Positions 10,575 through 22,260 are shown, counted from the stretch's first letter. The stretch: 64,000 nt of DNA from Hyaloperonospora brassicae (GCA_947650285.1 CANTFL010001211.1:496001-560000), one strand, 5' to 3'. The notes: generated by a model from the letters alone, not told the origin. Made by a program: numbers and translations.

Positions 10575-12747
10575 CTACAAAAGCTGTGGCACGAGACTCG
10601 TCCGACCGTCCAGAAATTGAGGCTTGACGTTTTCTGCTTCCGTCAAATTCGACGACCCCACGTCGGCTCGGCACAAGGGGCACGAACGCTCGTGGTCAAA
10701 CCACTCAGCCACACACTCTTCACAAAACATGTGCGAGCATGCAAGCTTCACAGGCCGGTTCATGGGCTCGTAGCAGATCGAGCAGTCAGGCGATCCTGCT
10801 TCCACCAGCTCATCGCTCGAGACGTATACCCCAAACTCCAGCCCCAGCGTGACCAGAGAGCGTGCCAATACGAATATACGTCTGCCATGAGTGGCGAGTA
10901 CTACGCCCTGTTGCAGAAATAACCAACATGCGCTTGTAACGTATACGCACACGGCTAAGCAGTTTGCAGCATCAACGTACCTTGATCAAGAGATAAGCGA
11001 ACGTAAACACATCTGCCATGAACTTGGAAGCACAGAGCTGGTAGAAACTGCACCAAGGAATACTAGCCAGCAGCGACCGAAGGAAAATAGAGCACATCTC
11101 GATGATGCCATAGAGCTTCCGCTACACAGCATGCATGCCAACAACAATAAGCGAAAGGGCGAGTAGATGCGACCAAACCAAGCAGCTTCAAACGCACCTT
11201 TCGCCGGTTGAAAGCTACCGTCGAAACTGCGTGTTGTGTAAGTGGTGTCTCATCTGTAGTGCTATCGACGACTTCTTCCTCGATCGGTATAGCTGGCGGC
11301 ACGCCTGCAACTACTGTCGCCGCAACCCTATACTTTTTTTCGCACGGAAAGCGGTCCGCTTTTGCACCAGCCACAAGTGCCTTCACAGCGATACTACAAA
11401 ACCGGACCAGAAAATCTGCAACAGCATGCCAATCAGCTCATCGCAATTCATCTCACGGCTTCGTTGACTGCAACATAACACATCGTACCATTCACGAGGA
11501 CTGTCCAGAGCACTTGCCAAAAATTGGCGCCAGTTGAGAGCAGGTGGCTGTCGTTATCACTACCGTGAGTCTTCGTCGACTGAAGTATTTGCGAAAAGGG
11601 ATGCAGCGGGTTCGGCTTGCCGTCTAAAAAGCATATCACAGCCATATCGATAGCACACATGGCGACGATACTCAAGAGGTGCCAGGCGCTTGCCTTGTCC
11701 TTTAGTGCCACTTGCTCGCGTATGCGGTGGTCGAGTCCCATGACTGCAATCGTGCCGATAATAAACACCAGAATACCAGTCGCGTGTTCGTACGCAATGT
11801 AGATGAGAAAGAGCGCCACGAACGGCAACGAATGGTAGCACCGCCGACACAGTGCCTGCAGTTCGTCCACGGCTGTTTGCTCGTCGCTCTCTTCTTCTTC
11901 ATCTTCTTTCTTCTTCAATATCGTGTCGTTCGGGCGTCACAGCACCATCATCGTCATCGTGATTACGATTACCACCACCATCATCACCATCATCATCACC
12001 ACCGTCACTGTCGTCATCGTCATCATTGTCTTCCACACTGTTATCCACTTCTTCTGCTTCATCGCGTTCAGTTGTCGGTCGCACAGCCATAGCTATTTCT
12101 GCCACCACGTTGACCTCACGACTTCCAATGTGTCCACTCGACAACGTCGCTGTTTGTGAACTTTCGTGCTCGTGGCCAAAAGAGCGCAACGCTTGTCCTG
12201 GTTGTCGCTTCGCCGCGACAACGTCTTGTCTCAATAAAAAGTGTCGCTCACGAGTCTCCCTGTCCTCTTCTTCCTCCTCTTCTTCTCCCCCTGCTCGTCT
12301 CTCGCTTCCACCTCCTCCTTTATCCTCTTCCGTCACGTCTTCCGTTCGTTCTTGGACACGTCCCATTGCAAGTGGCATCTTCAGGTGGGTACACTCCCCA
12401 AAACAGTCGCCCGCACTCGATACATTCGTCCATACTGACACCTGCTTCGCACGCCTACTCCGTCCATTAATCTCACAAGTCAATTGCGGCATTCTTCGCG
12501 TTACTTCACCGCCACACGTTCTGCCCCACGTCTCCCGATTGTGAGACGCCTTCGCGCTGCTTTTCGCCAAAGGTCGAGCTATCGCGTCCATTGGCATCTG
12601 CTGCGCCCTCGTAACGTCCACCTGCAGGCGCTTTCGTGAATAGAGCGCACGTGGCAATGACTTCTGTGGACGCATTGGGAGCGATCGAGACGCGCGCGTG
12701 GCGTCCACAGGACGGGAACAGCGGTCGGAATCCATCGACGCGTTCAT
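10575..12747 (-). CDS. RNFT1/RNFT2-like transmembrane RING E3 ubiquitin ligase
   Basis: Exons on the minus strand: 12747-11973 (tentative), 11905-11489, 11415-11198, 11121-10981 and 10907-10575. The last four join with GT-AG borders, matching phases and continuous homology. The sequence matches the RING-finger-and-transmembrane family across its length. The membrane block starts with LPFVALFLIYIAYEH and LVFIIGTIAVM, followed by DFLVRFCSIAVKALVAG across the 11489/11415 junction. A C3HC4 RING lies at about residues 559-596 (CSIC...CSHMFCEEC...CPLC). Human members act at the endoplasmic reticulum in protein quality control; that role is by family. The first ~258 residues are low-complexity, ending in an Asp-rich run. 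Their frame differs from the next exon and is joined here by a phase-consistent 67-base intron (11972-11906) that I infer. A frameshift in the triplet repeat or a start near 11900 are alternatives. Confidence 0.85.
11941..12040 (-). repeat. Aspartate-codon triplet repeat inside the RING gene
   Basis: An imprecise ATC/GTC run on the plus strand, read as GAT/GAC on the minus strand. It encodes an Asp/Gly-rich tract just before the membrane domain of the RING protein. Such triplet runs vary in length, which may explain why the reading frame changes close by. Confidence 0.7.
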
Positions 12748-15005
12748 GTTGTCGCCCTTTTCATTATTGACGCGACGATGGGGTATTAGAGATCGAGAGG
12801 TATAAAGTTTAGCAGGGACAGCCACATCCGATCGGTGTAGAAAACCCGAACAGTTCGTCAGTTAGCTGAACCGGTCGACAGGTACATTGATTTGGTTTCC
12901 GCCAATGCGACAGTAGCTGCTGCGATGTAGGAACATTCATTGTCAATGGGCTTCGAGGCCCACCTCACCAATTACTTTGTGACATTCCTACACCGATCGT
13001 TTGCGAACGTATGGCGTGAAAATTGATGTACGAATGTTCGCTGCAATACCGTCATCCTTTCTGCGGCCATCTTGTAAACCATTCAACTATCGCGTGTGCG
13101 TCTTTCCATCGAGTGAATTCCGATTTTGCGTTAGACGGATGGGAAGTGTAATGCAAAGATGAGGCTGTATCCGCAGATGCCGGAGAACTGATGCGCACTG
13201 CTGCGTCCAGATACTTTGCGTCCGCACGGCAACACTAATTCCAAGAACCCGCAGCTGACCAATACATCCGGACGTCGGTGAACAAATGTGTTAACGTCGT
13301 ATGCAGCTAACGCTAGGTCAGCTCATGCAGCACGCATATAAGCGATGATCATATCTGGATCACAGTATTATCTTGCCCAAGATACGGCCGTCGGCTGACG
13401 CCGACTCGACTCGCCAAGATGCTTTAGGCGCCAACGAGCCTGGCAGGGTTGTAGACTTCATTGCGTGATACTTGGTGCAGTATATGAAGAGTAAACTTCA
13501 AGTGGTGGATGCGTCGTTGTTGCCACCATCTAGTCTATATTCCAGTAGTGTGCTATGGTTTGAGGTTCATGAGCTTGATTGTGCGTCGTGATACGACCAC
13601 TGACGCAAATGTGCAATATCGTTGCTACGAGACCAGTTACTACGAGATCACGTGTCATTGCTGTGACGTCCCGTTAGTGTTGCTGCACATGGCTGGTAAT
13701 CGAAAGTTGGAGCTGAAGTGCTTGTCCAGCCGCGTAATCTGCCTTGTTGCCGACCCTTTCCTTGCTACAACATAGTACAAACTTCAATATAATTATGTGC
13801 AAGCGTCTGTGCAATATGGCAGCATACAATGGCGCACATGTCGAGCTCGAGCAGCCTAGGTAGGTTGTCATTTGAAGTCGTGAGGCCAGAGCAAAATCCG
13901 GTAGAAAGACGCGCTTTTGTTGCTTGCCTTCGATTATGACGAGCCATCCGATGCGGTGACTTGTCACAATGCACTCGCTGACGTGCGATGTCAATATGCA
14001 AAGGTGCCGAAACGAATTGATGTCTCTCTGTAAGGTTTCGATCGCATTGTCTTTGACAAAAGCTGCAAGGATTGCAAACACCGTTGGTCGAAGTGAGGTA
14101 CAGTCTGTTGCTACAAACGCGATAAAGGCACCACAGGTCGAGATGCATATCGCCAGCGAGCGCTATGTACAACAGGGACACATGGTACCTATTACATTAT
14201 GGTACGCGCATTGTATTCCACAGCGCTTGTTGCTTGTCGTTTTCCGGTCGAATCGAGTCAACTAATAAAAGGTGAGACTTGTCACGAGTCTGATGTTATG
14301 CAGAATATGACCGACGAAGATATTGTGATCATCGAAAGCTAATAATAAAGTAAAGTACTCACAAATTAAGTCTATAAGCTGATAAAAAATTGCCTAGAAT
14401 TACAAGATGATGCACAGCAATTTTAAGATCATAACATCTATATTTCAATGTTCGAACATGAAATTGTAACAAAGTTACTTTTTTTGTTTCCATGCAAATC
14501 CGTGTTTGCAAGTCTACTTGGCGACATTCACAAACAATAGATTCGATAGTAATTACGAAGCTACAGACCAATGATTGGGGAAGGCGTTGGCTCAAAGATC
14601 AAATTTGCTCTTTAACTAGCAGTACGACTCATGACGTCAACCAGCGATAACAAACTTCGACTTTTGACTTCAAAATTGATCCGGAACGGCGACTGGCACT
14701 CAACTTCGTTTAGATAACGAAAAAAAGCAAGATCTTCACAATGCAACAAGCTTAAAAGATAGGTGATTTTAAGAATAAATTGTACAAGGTGCTAACAAGG
14801 CGCCTTAAAAAGACACTAAGAATTAATTAATATAACAACTTATTTGGTTTTATTTACGGCAATCATTGTTGTTGGAAATGGAAGCTCAGCTGACACTCAC
14901 TCGAAATGCTAATGTGACCGTCACTGTTTCGAGTGGACAACTGTATCGTACCACAAGTAGATGTTGTGACTGCACGAATAAAACGGCCTCCAGAAGGGCC
15001 TTCAA
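12748..15005. other. Intergenic stretch leading into the repeat core
   Basis: I see no gene. Base composition becomes AT-rich from about 14.2 kb. Open frames at 13.5-14.2 kb on both strands have no motif or splice support. This marks the change from gene-bearing flank to transposon core. Confidence 0.5.
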
Positions 15006-15127
15006 GGTTGATGCATTTAGATTTAATCAGTTAGCTGATTTGAATGTGTAGGATTTTATAAGAGCAAATTTGCTTTTCCATTTGCTTCCTCGTTGATTGA
15101 TCCCCTCTATTTGTCCTAGTTACTACA
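15006..15127 (+). repeat. Cop-A 5' LTR
   Basis: 122 bases, roughly 80-85% similar by eye to the copy at 22744-22865. Both share the run AGCAAATTTGCTTTTCC and end TGTCCTAGT...CTACA. The first base of this copy is mutated away from the usual TG. Confidence 0.8.
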
Positions 15128-15139
15128 GGTTATGAACCC
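15128..15139 (+). promoter_or_regulatory. Cop-A primer-binding site (half-tRNA type)
   Basis: GGTTATGAACCC directly abuts the LTR. It is complementary, with one mismatch, to the anticodon-loop region of eukaryotic initiator tRNA-Met rather than its 3' end. This is the arrangement known for Drosophila copia. Confidence 0.7.
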
Positions 15140-15439
15140 AAGCACGGTGGGGGCGAACGATATTATCAACAAAGACAACTGATTCGTATGGGAGTTTAAC
15201 GCGCAGATGGAGCTTGCCAAGAAGAGGCTGTTGGAACACATCGACGTGACGAAGGAAACGAGCGAAGATGACGCTAGCGCGTCGATATGTAAAGTCAACG
15301 ACATGAAGGCCTTTGAAAAATTTGTACGATGATCAACTCAAGGTATCAGTCTATGGTTTACAATGTAGGGACAACTGCAGAAGCGTGGGGATTTTAAAGA
15401 GCTTCTTTCTTCGTAGAAGCATTCGTAGTCGGGTGCAGA
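15130..15439 (+). pseudogene. Cop-A gag, 5' part
   Basis: The beginning of the Gag coding region, with stops, ending in ...SIRSRVQM where Cop-B entered. The remainder resumes after Cop-B. Gag packages the element RNA. Confidence 0.6.
15435..15439. repeat. Cop-B target-site duplication, left copy
   Basis: GCAGA here and CCAGA at 18664-18668 flank Cop-B. Four of five bases agree, and both lie in the same Cop-A gag codons, which supports the boundary. Confidence 0.65.
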
Positions 15440-15650
15440 TGTTGGATACTGAGTTTATGTGGCTTATATGACATTGGAGTAGTTTCGGGGATGGGCGACT
15501 GTTCGGGACTACGGTGTCAGTGAAACGACCGCGCTGTGGTTGAAGTGAACACGGTGTAAGGAGGCATAGAAATACATATAAAAACTCAGTAACGGTTTCA
15601 CATTTGCACTCAAACGACGAGGCTGGATTATTTACACAGGGGAGTTTTTA
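15440..15650 (+). repeat. Cop-B 5' LTR
   Basis: Begins TGTTGGATACTGAG and contains CAGTGAAACGACCGCGCT and CACATTTGCACTCAAA, both also found in the 3' copy. The primer-binding site follows at once. Confidence 0.8.
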
Positions 15651-15662
15651 GGTTATGAGCCC
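15651..15662 (+). promoter_or_regulatory. Cop-B primer-binding site (half-tRNA type)
   Basis: GGTTATGAGCCC is an exact complement of GGGCTCATAACC, the anticodon stem-loop of eukaryotic initiator tRNA-Met. This is the best-preserved of the three copia primer sites in the window. Confidence 0.75.
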
Positions 15663-15953
15663 AAAAACGCCTGTAGTCCCTGCACACAATGGATGCGCGC
15701 CTCTCACACCGGGTGACCGCAATCAGATGGCCATGTCACCATTTACCGAGTATGCAGAGGCATTCACGCGTGAATGGTCGATGGAACCAGCAATGTAAAT
15801 CTTAAGATCCTCGAGGCATTAATCGCCATGCAAGATCGCATGGCACGTCTTATTTCTTCGCAGCTTAAGCGAGAGGAGGAAGAGCGCATGAAGGAAGATC
15901 AAGAGACTGGTGTTTCTCAGTAATCATTTGGAAGAGGTTTTGGTTCGTCACGA

Positions 15954-16370
15954 ATGGAGATGAATGCACTCCTTTACACGCCTCCACCAGTGAGGGAACA
16001 TGTGCCAAGGGATCCGCAGTTCCAGAGCTATATGTATCGGCAGCATCATGAGTATGCTGCTATGAGGCAAGGCCAGTCGATGCCTCAAGCGCCTTCACAG
16101 CAGCGGGCACCAGTCCCACCAAATTTGCCTCCTGACTACGTTCCACAACAGATGGGTCAGATTCGAGTACCCGACACTCGCCAGAGGCAATCATCAATTC
16201 GTACTTTTGATGGAAAATAATTATGCGAAGGACTAGGGTCTGATTTTCTAGCTTGAAGTCATCGTTTCGTCAGGCAGCTTGTGCTGGGTCAGATGGTATG
16301 TAAATTTGATTGGTCTGGAGAGGTTAAATATGATATACTAGGACATTTCATGGGTGTTACTATGGAGAGA
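15954..16370 (+). pseudogene. Cop-B gag fragment
   Basis: The open frame 15954-16220 encodes a Pro/Gln-rich segment followed by the conserved copia Gag start SSIRTFDGKELCEGLG. It then degenerates into frames carrying VTMER, where the SINE inserted. Confidence 0.7.
16356..16370. repeat. SINE target-site duplication, left copy
   Basis: GTTACTATGGAGAGA here and GTTACGATAGAGCGG at 16683-16697. They encode VTMER and VTIER, the same Gag codons duplicated on either side of the insertion. Confidence 0.75.
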
Positions 16371-16682
16371 TTTATGCCGTGTGACCCCTCAGATCTCCAG
16401 GGGGTGATCTGCGAGTACCTCGGCTCGATTTGAACTCGCCAGGGTCCCACACCCCTCATTACACTATGGGGCTTTTCGGCTAGTAGGGCCTCCAGCCCAC
16501 CCAACTATCACACACCCTTCGGTGCGGGTTGGCAGGGCGGCCACCCATTGGGTGGTTGCTCGTCATACTTAATTAGCCTATCTCCGGCGCCCTGTAATCG
16601 AACCCCCCTCCAGGATATCGATCCAGGTACCTCCCGATCCCAGCTCCAGTAGTCTACCACTCACCCACTGTGGTCGGTGGAT
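16371..16682 (-). mobile_element. tRNA-derived SINE, probably dimeric, minus strand
   Basis: A 312-base insertion flanked by a 15-base target duplication. Read on the minus strand it holds two tRNA-like promoter pairs. The first has GTGAGTGGTAGACTAC (box A-like) followed by GGTTCGATTAC (box B-like). The second has TAGTGTAATGAGG followed by GAGTTCAAATCG. Two such units suggest a dimer. There is no coding capacity; SINEs are copied by the enzymes of other elements. tRNA-derived SINEs are known from Phytophthora infestans. The 3' end has only a short A run. It is not a functional tRNA, as no cloverleaf can be formed by eye. Confidence 0.75.
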
Positions 16683-18440
16683 GTTACGATAGAGCGGTCC
16701 TACCATAAGCAGCTTGAGACTTGGTAGCAACCATCTCTGCAATATGTAATGGAATGTTTGCACCAAATGTCTCGAGCGACAATTACTTAAGCTCAAGCCA
16801 ACAAGCTTTTAACCGCAAAAAAAGATTTGAAGAGGTCAATAAATTATGGCGAGGCTATGGGAAGTAAAAAAGTCGGATGTACGGGTCAAAGCTATGGACG
16901 AAGAATTGTCTGCGTTAAGCCGACTTGGTGTTCTCAAAGTCATTAAATGTCCCAAAGACATAAATTTATTGCACATTAAATGGGTATTTAAGCCGTAGAC
17001 TGACGCGCAACAAAACATTGAGCGTTTTAAGGCCCGACTTGTTGCTTGTGGAAACGAGCAAAAGTTAGGACTTGATTTCTTTTAAACACTTACTGCGGTC
17101 ATGGTTATGGCGACAGTCAAGATCATTTTGGCTTAAGCGGTTATTTGGAAAGTACCTGCTCATCATGGCGGTGTGCCAAAAAAACCAATGCGCAAGCCGG
17201 CAAGGAAACCGGATTGGACATATACCTGCGTGTACTAGGTGGAAACGTTTCACGTATGAAGAGCTAACAAAATTTTAAGTCAAGTCTGGAGACGGCTTGT
17301 GCTCAAGTTGAAGAAGACTATGTATGGTTGAAGCAAGCTGGGCGTTTGTGGAGTCAACTGCTTCACGAAAAGCTCACTACAGCTGGGGTTTCGGGATGCA
17401 TCACGGGTATCTGTCTTTACCACAAAGCTATCGATTGAGACATAATACTTGAAGGTGTTTAAGTCGGTGATCTGTTAGTAACATCGACTCGTGCTGATCT
17501 AATTGAATTTTTTTTCAAATTCTTTCATCGCTGTCGATCAAGCAGCTTGGACGCGCCAGCAAATTTATCCGTATGCTTTTCTAACGATAGATAATGGAGG
17601 ATATGTTTGGATCAACAAGAAGCGATTAACAAGATACTTGTAAGTGCCAATATGGAATTGATTATAGGAATACGCACACCAATTGTTGACGATTGCTGCA
17701 ATTTATCGCTCGGATACGAGGATCTGTTACCGGTACACGCGAGTGAAGTTCAGACGACTGTAAAGTTTTTGAGTCTCCTGTGGGCAGCCTGCTGTGGGTG
17801 GCACGCTGCACACGGCCAGATATTGCATTTTATGTCCAAACAGCAACAAGACAAACACGTCAGCCAATTGTTCGCGACTGGAATTTAGCGAAATGCATCC
17901 TAATGTACCTAAAAGGAACTAAAACGCTCTAGAATCACATGTCCACCGATCATTCTATAGGAAGCCCTTCGAGACTGTCATCGTATAACAACGCTAATTT
18001 TGCAGGAGACAAATACGATCGTAAGTCGTTGACAAATGCAATATTGATGTTAAATCAAATAATTATTATTACCTGGACTTGCAAGAAACATGGTGGCGTA
18101 TCACTGTTGACAATGGGAACAGAATTTGACGCCGCTTCAGACGCGACTCGTGAGCTTTTTGTAGTCCGTGAATTGCTGCAGGAGTCGGGCCTCGTGATCT
18201 TGACTCCCAGGCCAATGGTGATTGACAACCAGACTGACATCGAGCATTTGGATGGGGATTCATCATCTGCGAAAGCAAAGCACATTGACATAAGGGTCAA
18301 GTTTGTTTGTTTGTGTTAAGCGAGACGAGGTATAATAGCTCCACAATACGACCTTCAGACGAAATGGTTGCTGACGTGTTGAACAAGGCGCTGGATTTGC
18401 ACAAGCTGAACAGTCTTCGCGCGCTTGTGAACCTGCATTA
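16683..18440 (+). pseudogene. Cop-B reverse transcriptase and RNase H remnant
   Basis: After the SINE the Gag reading (VTIERSYHKQ) runs on briefly, then jumps to the reverse transcriptase finger segment. HIKWVFKP and IERFKARLVACGNEQ are seen at about 16960-17060. The sequence continues through LKQAGRLWSQLLHEKL and GDLLVTSTRADLIE to LDQQEAINKILVSANME, and ends with RNase H signals at about 17990-18240 (NANFAGDKYDRKSLT, TWTCKKHGGVSLLT). Numerous stops and frameshifts are present. Confidence 0.85.
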
Positions 18441-18463
18441 ACCACAACACGGCCGAGAAGGAG

Positions 18464-18663
18464 TTTTGACAATGATTTTTTGTAGCTTTTATGGCATTGG
18501 AGGAGTTTCGGTGATGCGCGGATGTTTGGGGCTACGGCGTCAGTGAAACGACCGCGCTATGGTTGAAGTGAACACGGTATAAAAATACATATAAAAACAC
18601 AGTAATAGTTACACATTTGCACTCAAAGGTCGAGGTTAATTTGTTTATACAGAGGTATGTATA
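18464..18663 (+). repeat. Cop-B 3' LTR
   Basis: Direct-repeat partner of 15440-15650, sharing ATTGGAG.AGTTTCGG, CAGTGAAACGACCGCGCTATGG and the TTGCACTCAAA block. It lacks the GGAGGCATAG insertion of the left copy and is followed by the CCAGA duplication. Confidence 0.8.
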
Positions 18664-19490
18664 CCAGATGCATCGACAGCTGCAAGAGTTCAAGTTGCAG
18701 AAACGAGGAAGTATAATGGATCACTTCCTCATGCTCGATGAGATGTGCATGCCAATTTAAGCCACCGGTGACGAGGTTACGCACGATGAGCGGCTCGTGA
18801 TTCTGCTTGGAATCTTGTCTGATGAATACAATCAGATCGTCAAATTTATCGAGAACATGAGTGATATTGATTTGTTCAATGCTAAGAAATGCTTCGTCGT
18901 GAATACAGAGGCAATGCTCGTAAAGAGAAGAGCGAAATCTCTATGGAGGCAACAAGAAGCTTCAAGAGCAAGAGTGATCGGTCGAATGAAACAAGACACA
19001 CAATTATTAGGACGTGTTTTTTTTGTGGCAAGCATGGCCACAAGAAAAAATATAGCTGGAAGAATCTAGACAAGAAGAAAAACGCTGAGCAAGCGTTCAC
19101 TGTGAGTGAACATGTCCCTGAAGGTTGGCTACTCGACAGTGGTGAGAAAAGTTCTATGTGGCCATTTCAAGATGAGATTGTGGAAAAGAGATCGCATAAC
19201 AGGGTTGTTTGGATTTTGATTGCGAATGGAGGAACAGTTTTGGCTGCTGGGGTTTGGGTAATTTATGTCGTGTTGAATTACAAGAGTCTAATACGTATTG
19301 TAGACGTGCTGTACGTTCCAGACCTGTATCGTAGTCTTCTATCAATTTATCCTTTGTCTGAAAAAGTATTACACGTAAACTTATATAAAAAAATGTGTGA
19401 GTTCAAGAATGGTCAAGAAGTGGTGACACAAGTGACACGAAAGCGTAAACTGTTGTGCTGGAGTATGATACATTGGAATTTGCAAGCGTG
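18664..19490 (+). pseudogene. Cop-A gag 3' part and protease
   Basis: Gag resumes with HRQLQEFKLQ and a UBN2-type block (DEVTHDERLVILLG, ENMSDIDLF). A zinc knuckle follows, CFFCGKHGHKKKYS, whose last cysteine has become serine. The protease reads WLLDSGEKSSM instead of the usual DSGASSHM, keeping the catalytic Asp. The reading frame shifts several times. Confidence 0.85.
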
Positions 19491-20280
19491 AGTGTAGAGT
19501 TTGATGATGGAGTTAAATCTATGAGCCCAAGATTATGTCATGCACGACTAGGATATATGACAATGAAGGCAATGAAAAACCTCGACAAGTTTATAAATGA
19601 TTTTAAGATAAAAGGTTCGTCTATTGTTGATGATTATCAAGAAGATATATGCAAAGGATGTGTGATCGGAAGCTTGTCAGTCAAGCCTTTTCCGATGTCT
19701 ACTTACGGCGAATTAAAAACGACTTCATTGCTCCAAGTTATATACAGCGACTCATTGGAACCGATGGGGACCAAGTCGCAAGAAGCTGCAAGATTCGTGG
19801 TGAAATTTCTGGACGAATATTCACGATATGTGGTTGCTTACTATATTGCACACAAGTCTAATGTGGTAGACAAGTTCATCGAATGCAAGCCGATGATGGA
19901 GAATCAGTTGAGTACCAAGATCAAGCGTATTCGCACCGAAAATGGTGGCGAGTAGATTAATGAGCGGTTCACAGAATTTTTTTAATGGGCTGGTATCGTG
20001 CACCAAGCGACAGTGCCGTATTGGCTGCAGCAATATAGAATGGCTGAACGACTGAATTGGACACGACCTATCGAGAAAGATCGATGCTTGCGTACATACA
20101 AGTCGAAAAGAAGTGGTGGGCTGAGGCGATGAATTGTGCGGTATATGCGACTAATCGAGTCACTTGCGCTGCGAACCCAACCAAGACGCCAATTGAAGTG
20201 TGTTTTGGAGCAAAGCCAGACCTGTAGCACATGAGAGTATTTGGTGCGAAAGTTTACGCCTATATTGCACAGCTAAATCG
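19455..20280 (+). pseudogene. Cop-A integrase remnant
   Basis: The GAG-pre-integrase segment (CHARLGYMTMKAMKNL...CKGCVIG) leads into the integrase core: YSDSLEPMG, FLDEYSRYVVAYY and RTENGGE, where the expected second catalytic Asp of xxDNGGE is Glu. A stop follows at once. The downstream part (MAERLNWT...) is in shifted frames. Integrase inserts the cDNA into the genome; this copy could not. Confidence 0.85.
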
Positions 20281-20899
20281 CCTAAAGTTGGACAAAAAGG
20301 CATTTTGATGCATTTTTCTGGGATATTTGCATGAAGTGAAGGGATACCGTGTCTGGAATTATGACTTCAATAGACTGGGACAAACGCTATCAGTGACTTT
20401 ACAAGTGTTACCAAAGCCAGGTATGTACAGGTGATTACGGAATACCTGCTACTACAAGTGCGAAATGCGACGATGGTGACGATGCAGAATTTGTGCAATC
20501 ACCAGCTATTTCTAATTAAAAAGAAGTGGAACTGATGGTAGTAGACCAAAATGGAAATGATCAAGAAGTTTTACCACCAAGTGAATTTGATTCTTTCACT
20601 CTTCGACAGTACTTTATACAGCTACCTAATCCTGCTTTCGATATCGATGATGTTAACATGAAGCCAACTAATATAGATGTGGATACACCTCGGGATATTG
20701 TGCCCAGGAGAGCTTGAAGGATCCCAGTCAATACGCAGTGGTGCGATCGTTTCAGTATAATGGACAAAATGTCCCGCTTGTGCTACCACCATCAACCTGT
20801 GAAGATTAATCTATGGTTCCAGTCGGGACGAACAATATAAGTTGACACTATGCGCAATGATGATCCAGAATTTTGCGCGTCAAAAATATAACGCAACAA

Positions 20900-22260
20900 G
20901 GATGAGCAAGCAAATTCAGCACTTATAACCCCATCGACATATCAAGATGCAATTGCGTCTCCGCAGTCAAAGATGTGGAGCGATGCAATCAAGACCGAAT
21001 TGATGGCACTTCACAATAAGAAGACATGGACAGCACTGGAGAAATCGCCAAACAGAAAGAAGATCGGAACCAAGTGGGTATTTGCAATGAAGTGAAACGA
21101 ATGTGGTGATATCGATCGGTACAAAGCTTGACTTGTGGCGGTGAGTTACCGACAAATCTATGGAGATGAATACCACGAGACGTACACACCGGTTGCAAAC
21201 ATGAATTTAATTTGCATTTTCTTAGCGGTGTGTTGTCATTACGGCATGACAATTCGGCAGTATGATGTTAATACTGCATTTATTAACGGTGTTACGTAAG
21301 AAGACGTGTATATTCACACAACTTAAGGTGTCGATTTGCAGCAAAATCAAGTCCTGAAACTAAATCGAAGCTTATTTGGACAATAACGAGCTTCTGCGAC
21401 GTGGTCAATGACAATTTCAAGTGTGTTAAAAACATGGGATTTAAGACGTGTGTTTCCAATACGTGTATATTCGTTCGTTAAGGGACATTTTTATCATAGA
21501 TTTACGTGGCTTCGTATGCCGATGACATGCTAATTGGTGGTCTTCGGGTGAATCGACCACGCAAGTTGCAGATAAATTAAAGAATAAAATATAGCTCAAG
21601 ATACTTTGCAAAGCGCGATTTATTTCGGTGGCGAAGTCGAATACGAGATGAGTTTAAAACAGCTGAAGATCAGCCAGAGTGCTTGTATCACTACAATGAT
21701 TGGAAGTTTTAATTAAGTCGGTGCATAAACGGTATACAAACCGAGTGTGGAAGGCCAAACTAAGGTCAAGTGTGAAGAATCAGACCCAATGATAAAATTT
21801 GCCCGTATCGGTCTCTGGTGAAGTCACTTCTATATGCGGTAACTTAAAAAAGGCCTGATATTACGTTCGCAGTGTGCCAATTTAGTCGAAATTTGTAAAA
21901 AAACAGGTGAAGCGAACTAGAATGCAGCTATCCGTGTCTTAAGGTACCTGAAGTCTTCTTTAACAAGTGAAATTTGCTATTGTGACAAGTCCGGTGCACG
22001 TCATACCGGCACAAAATATGCAAAATTGATGGTTTCAAACGAACTAGTTTTACTGACCGGATATTGTGATGCTGATTGGGGAAACGATCCCGACTCAAGA
22101 AAAAGTATCACCGGTTTCGTGCTTCTGGTGGAATCTGGAGCTGTTTAATGGGCTTCTAGACGTCGAACCACCATCGCACAATCAACCGCAGAAGCTGAGT
22201 ACGTGGAAGCATGTAAAACATCTATGGAGAGTCGTGGCATTGCGAACGTGATTAATGAAA
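20900..22260 (+). pseudogene. Cop-A reverse transcriptase and RNase H remnant
   Basis: Recognisable blocks are WSDAIKTELMALH, KIGTKWVFAMK, the palm segment QYDVNTAFINGVT, SYADDMLIGG (the YxDD active site), then RNase H: GYCDADWGNDPDSRKSITG and STAEAEYVEACK. Stops interrupt every block. RNase H ends about 480 bases before the 3' LTR, an unusually long spacer that holds nothing I recognise. Confidence 0.88.

Larger units (their letters stand above)
15440..18663 (+). mobile_element. Cop-B: internally deleted copia element nested in Cop-A
   Basis: LTRs at about 15440-15650 and 18464-18663 with a 4/5 target duplication. Inside are a Gag fragment, then directly reverse transcriptase and RNase H. 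Protease and integrase are missing, so the copy could not have moved without help. A 312-base SINE interrupts its gag. A polypurine stretch (18451-18463) precedes the 3' LTR. The LTRs differ considerably, including a ~10-base insertion in the left copy, so it is old. LTR inner ends are uncertain by about 12 bases. Confidence 0.88.

Noticed and set aside
11923..12159. Plus-strand frame rich in Ile/Thr
   Set aside because: It is the reverse reading of the Asp-codon repeat in the RING ligase gene.
13509..14181. Open frames on both strands in the 13.5-14.2 kb spacer
   Set aside because: Overlapping frames of similar length on both strands, no motif and no splice partners; consistent with chance.
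16371..16682. A functional tRNA gene
   Set aside because: Box A/B-like motifs are present, but there is no foldable cloverleaf, and the unit is a 312-base insertion with a target duplication, i.e. a SINE.
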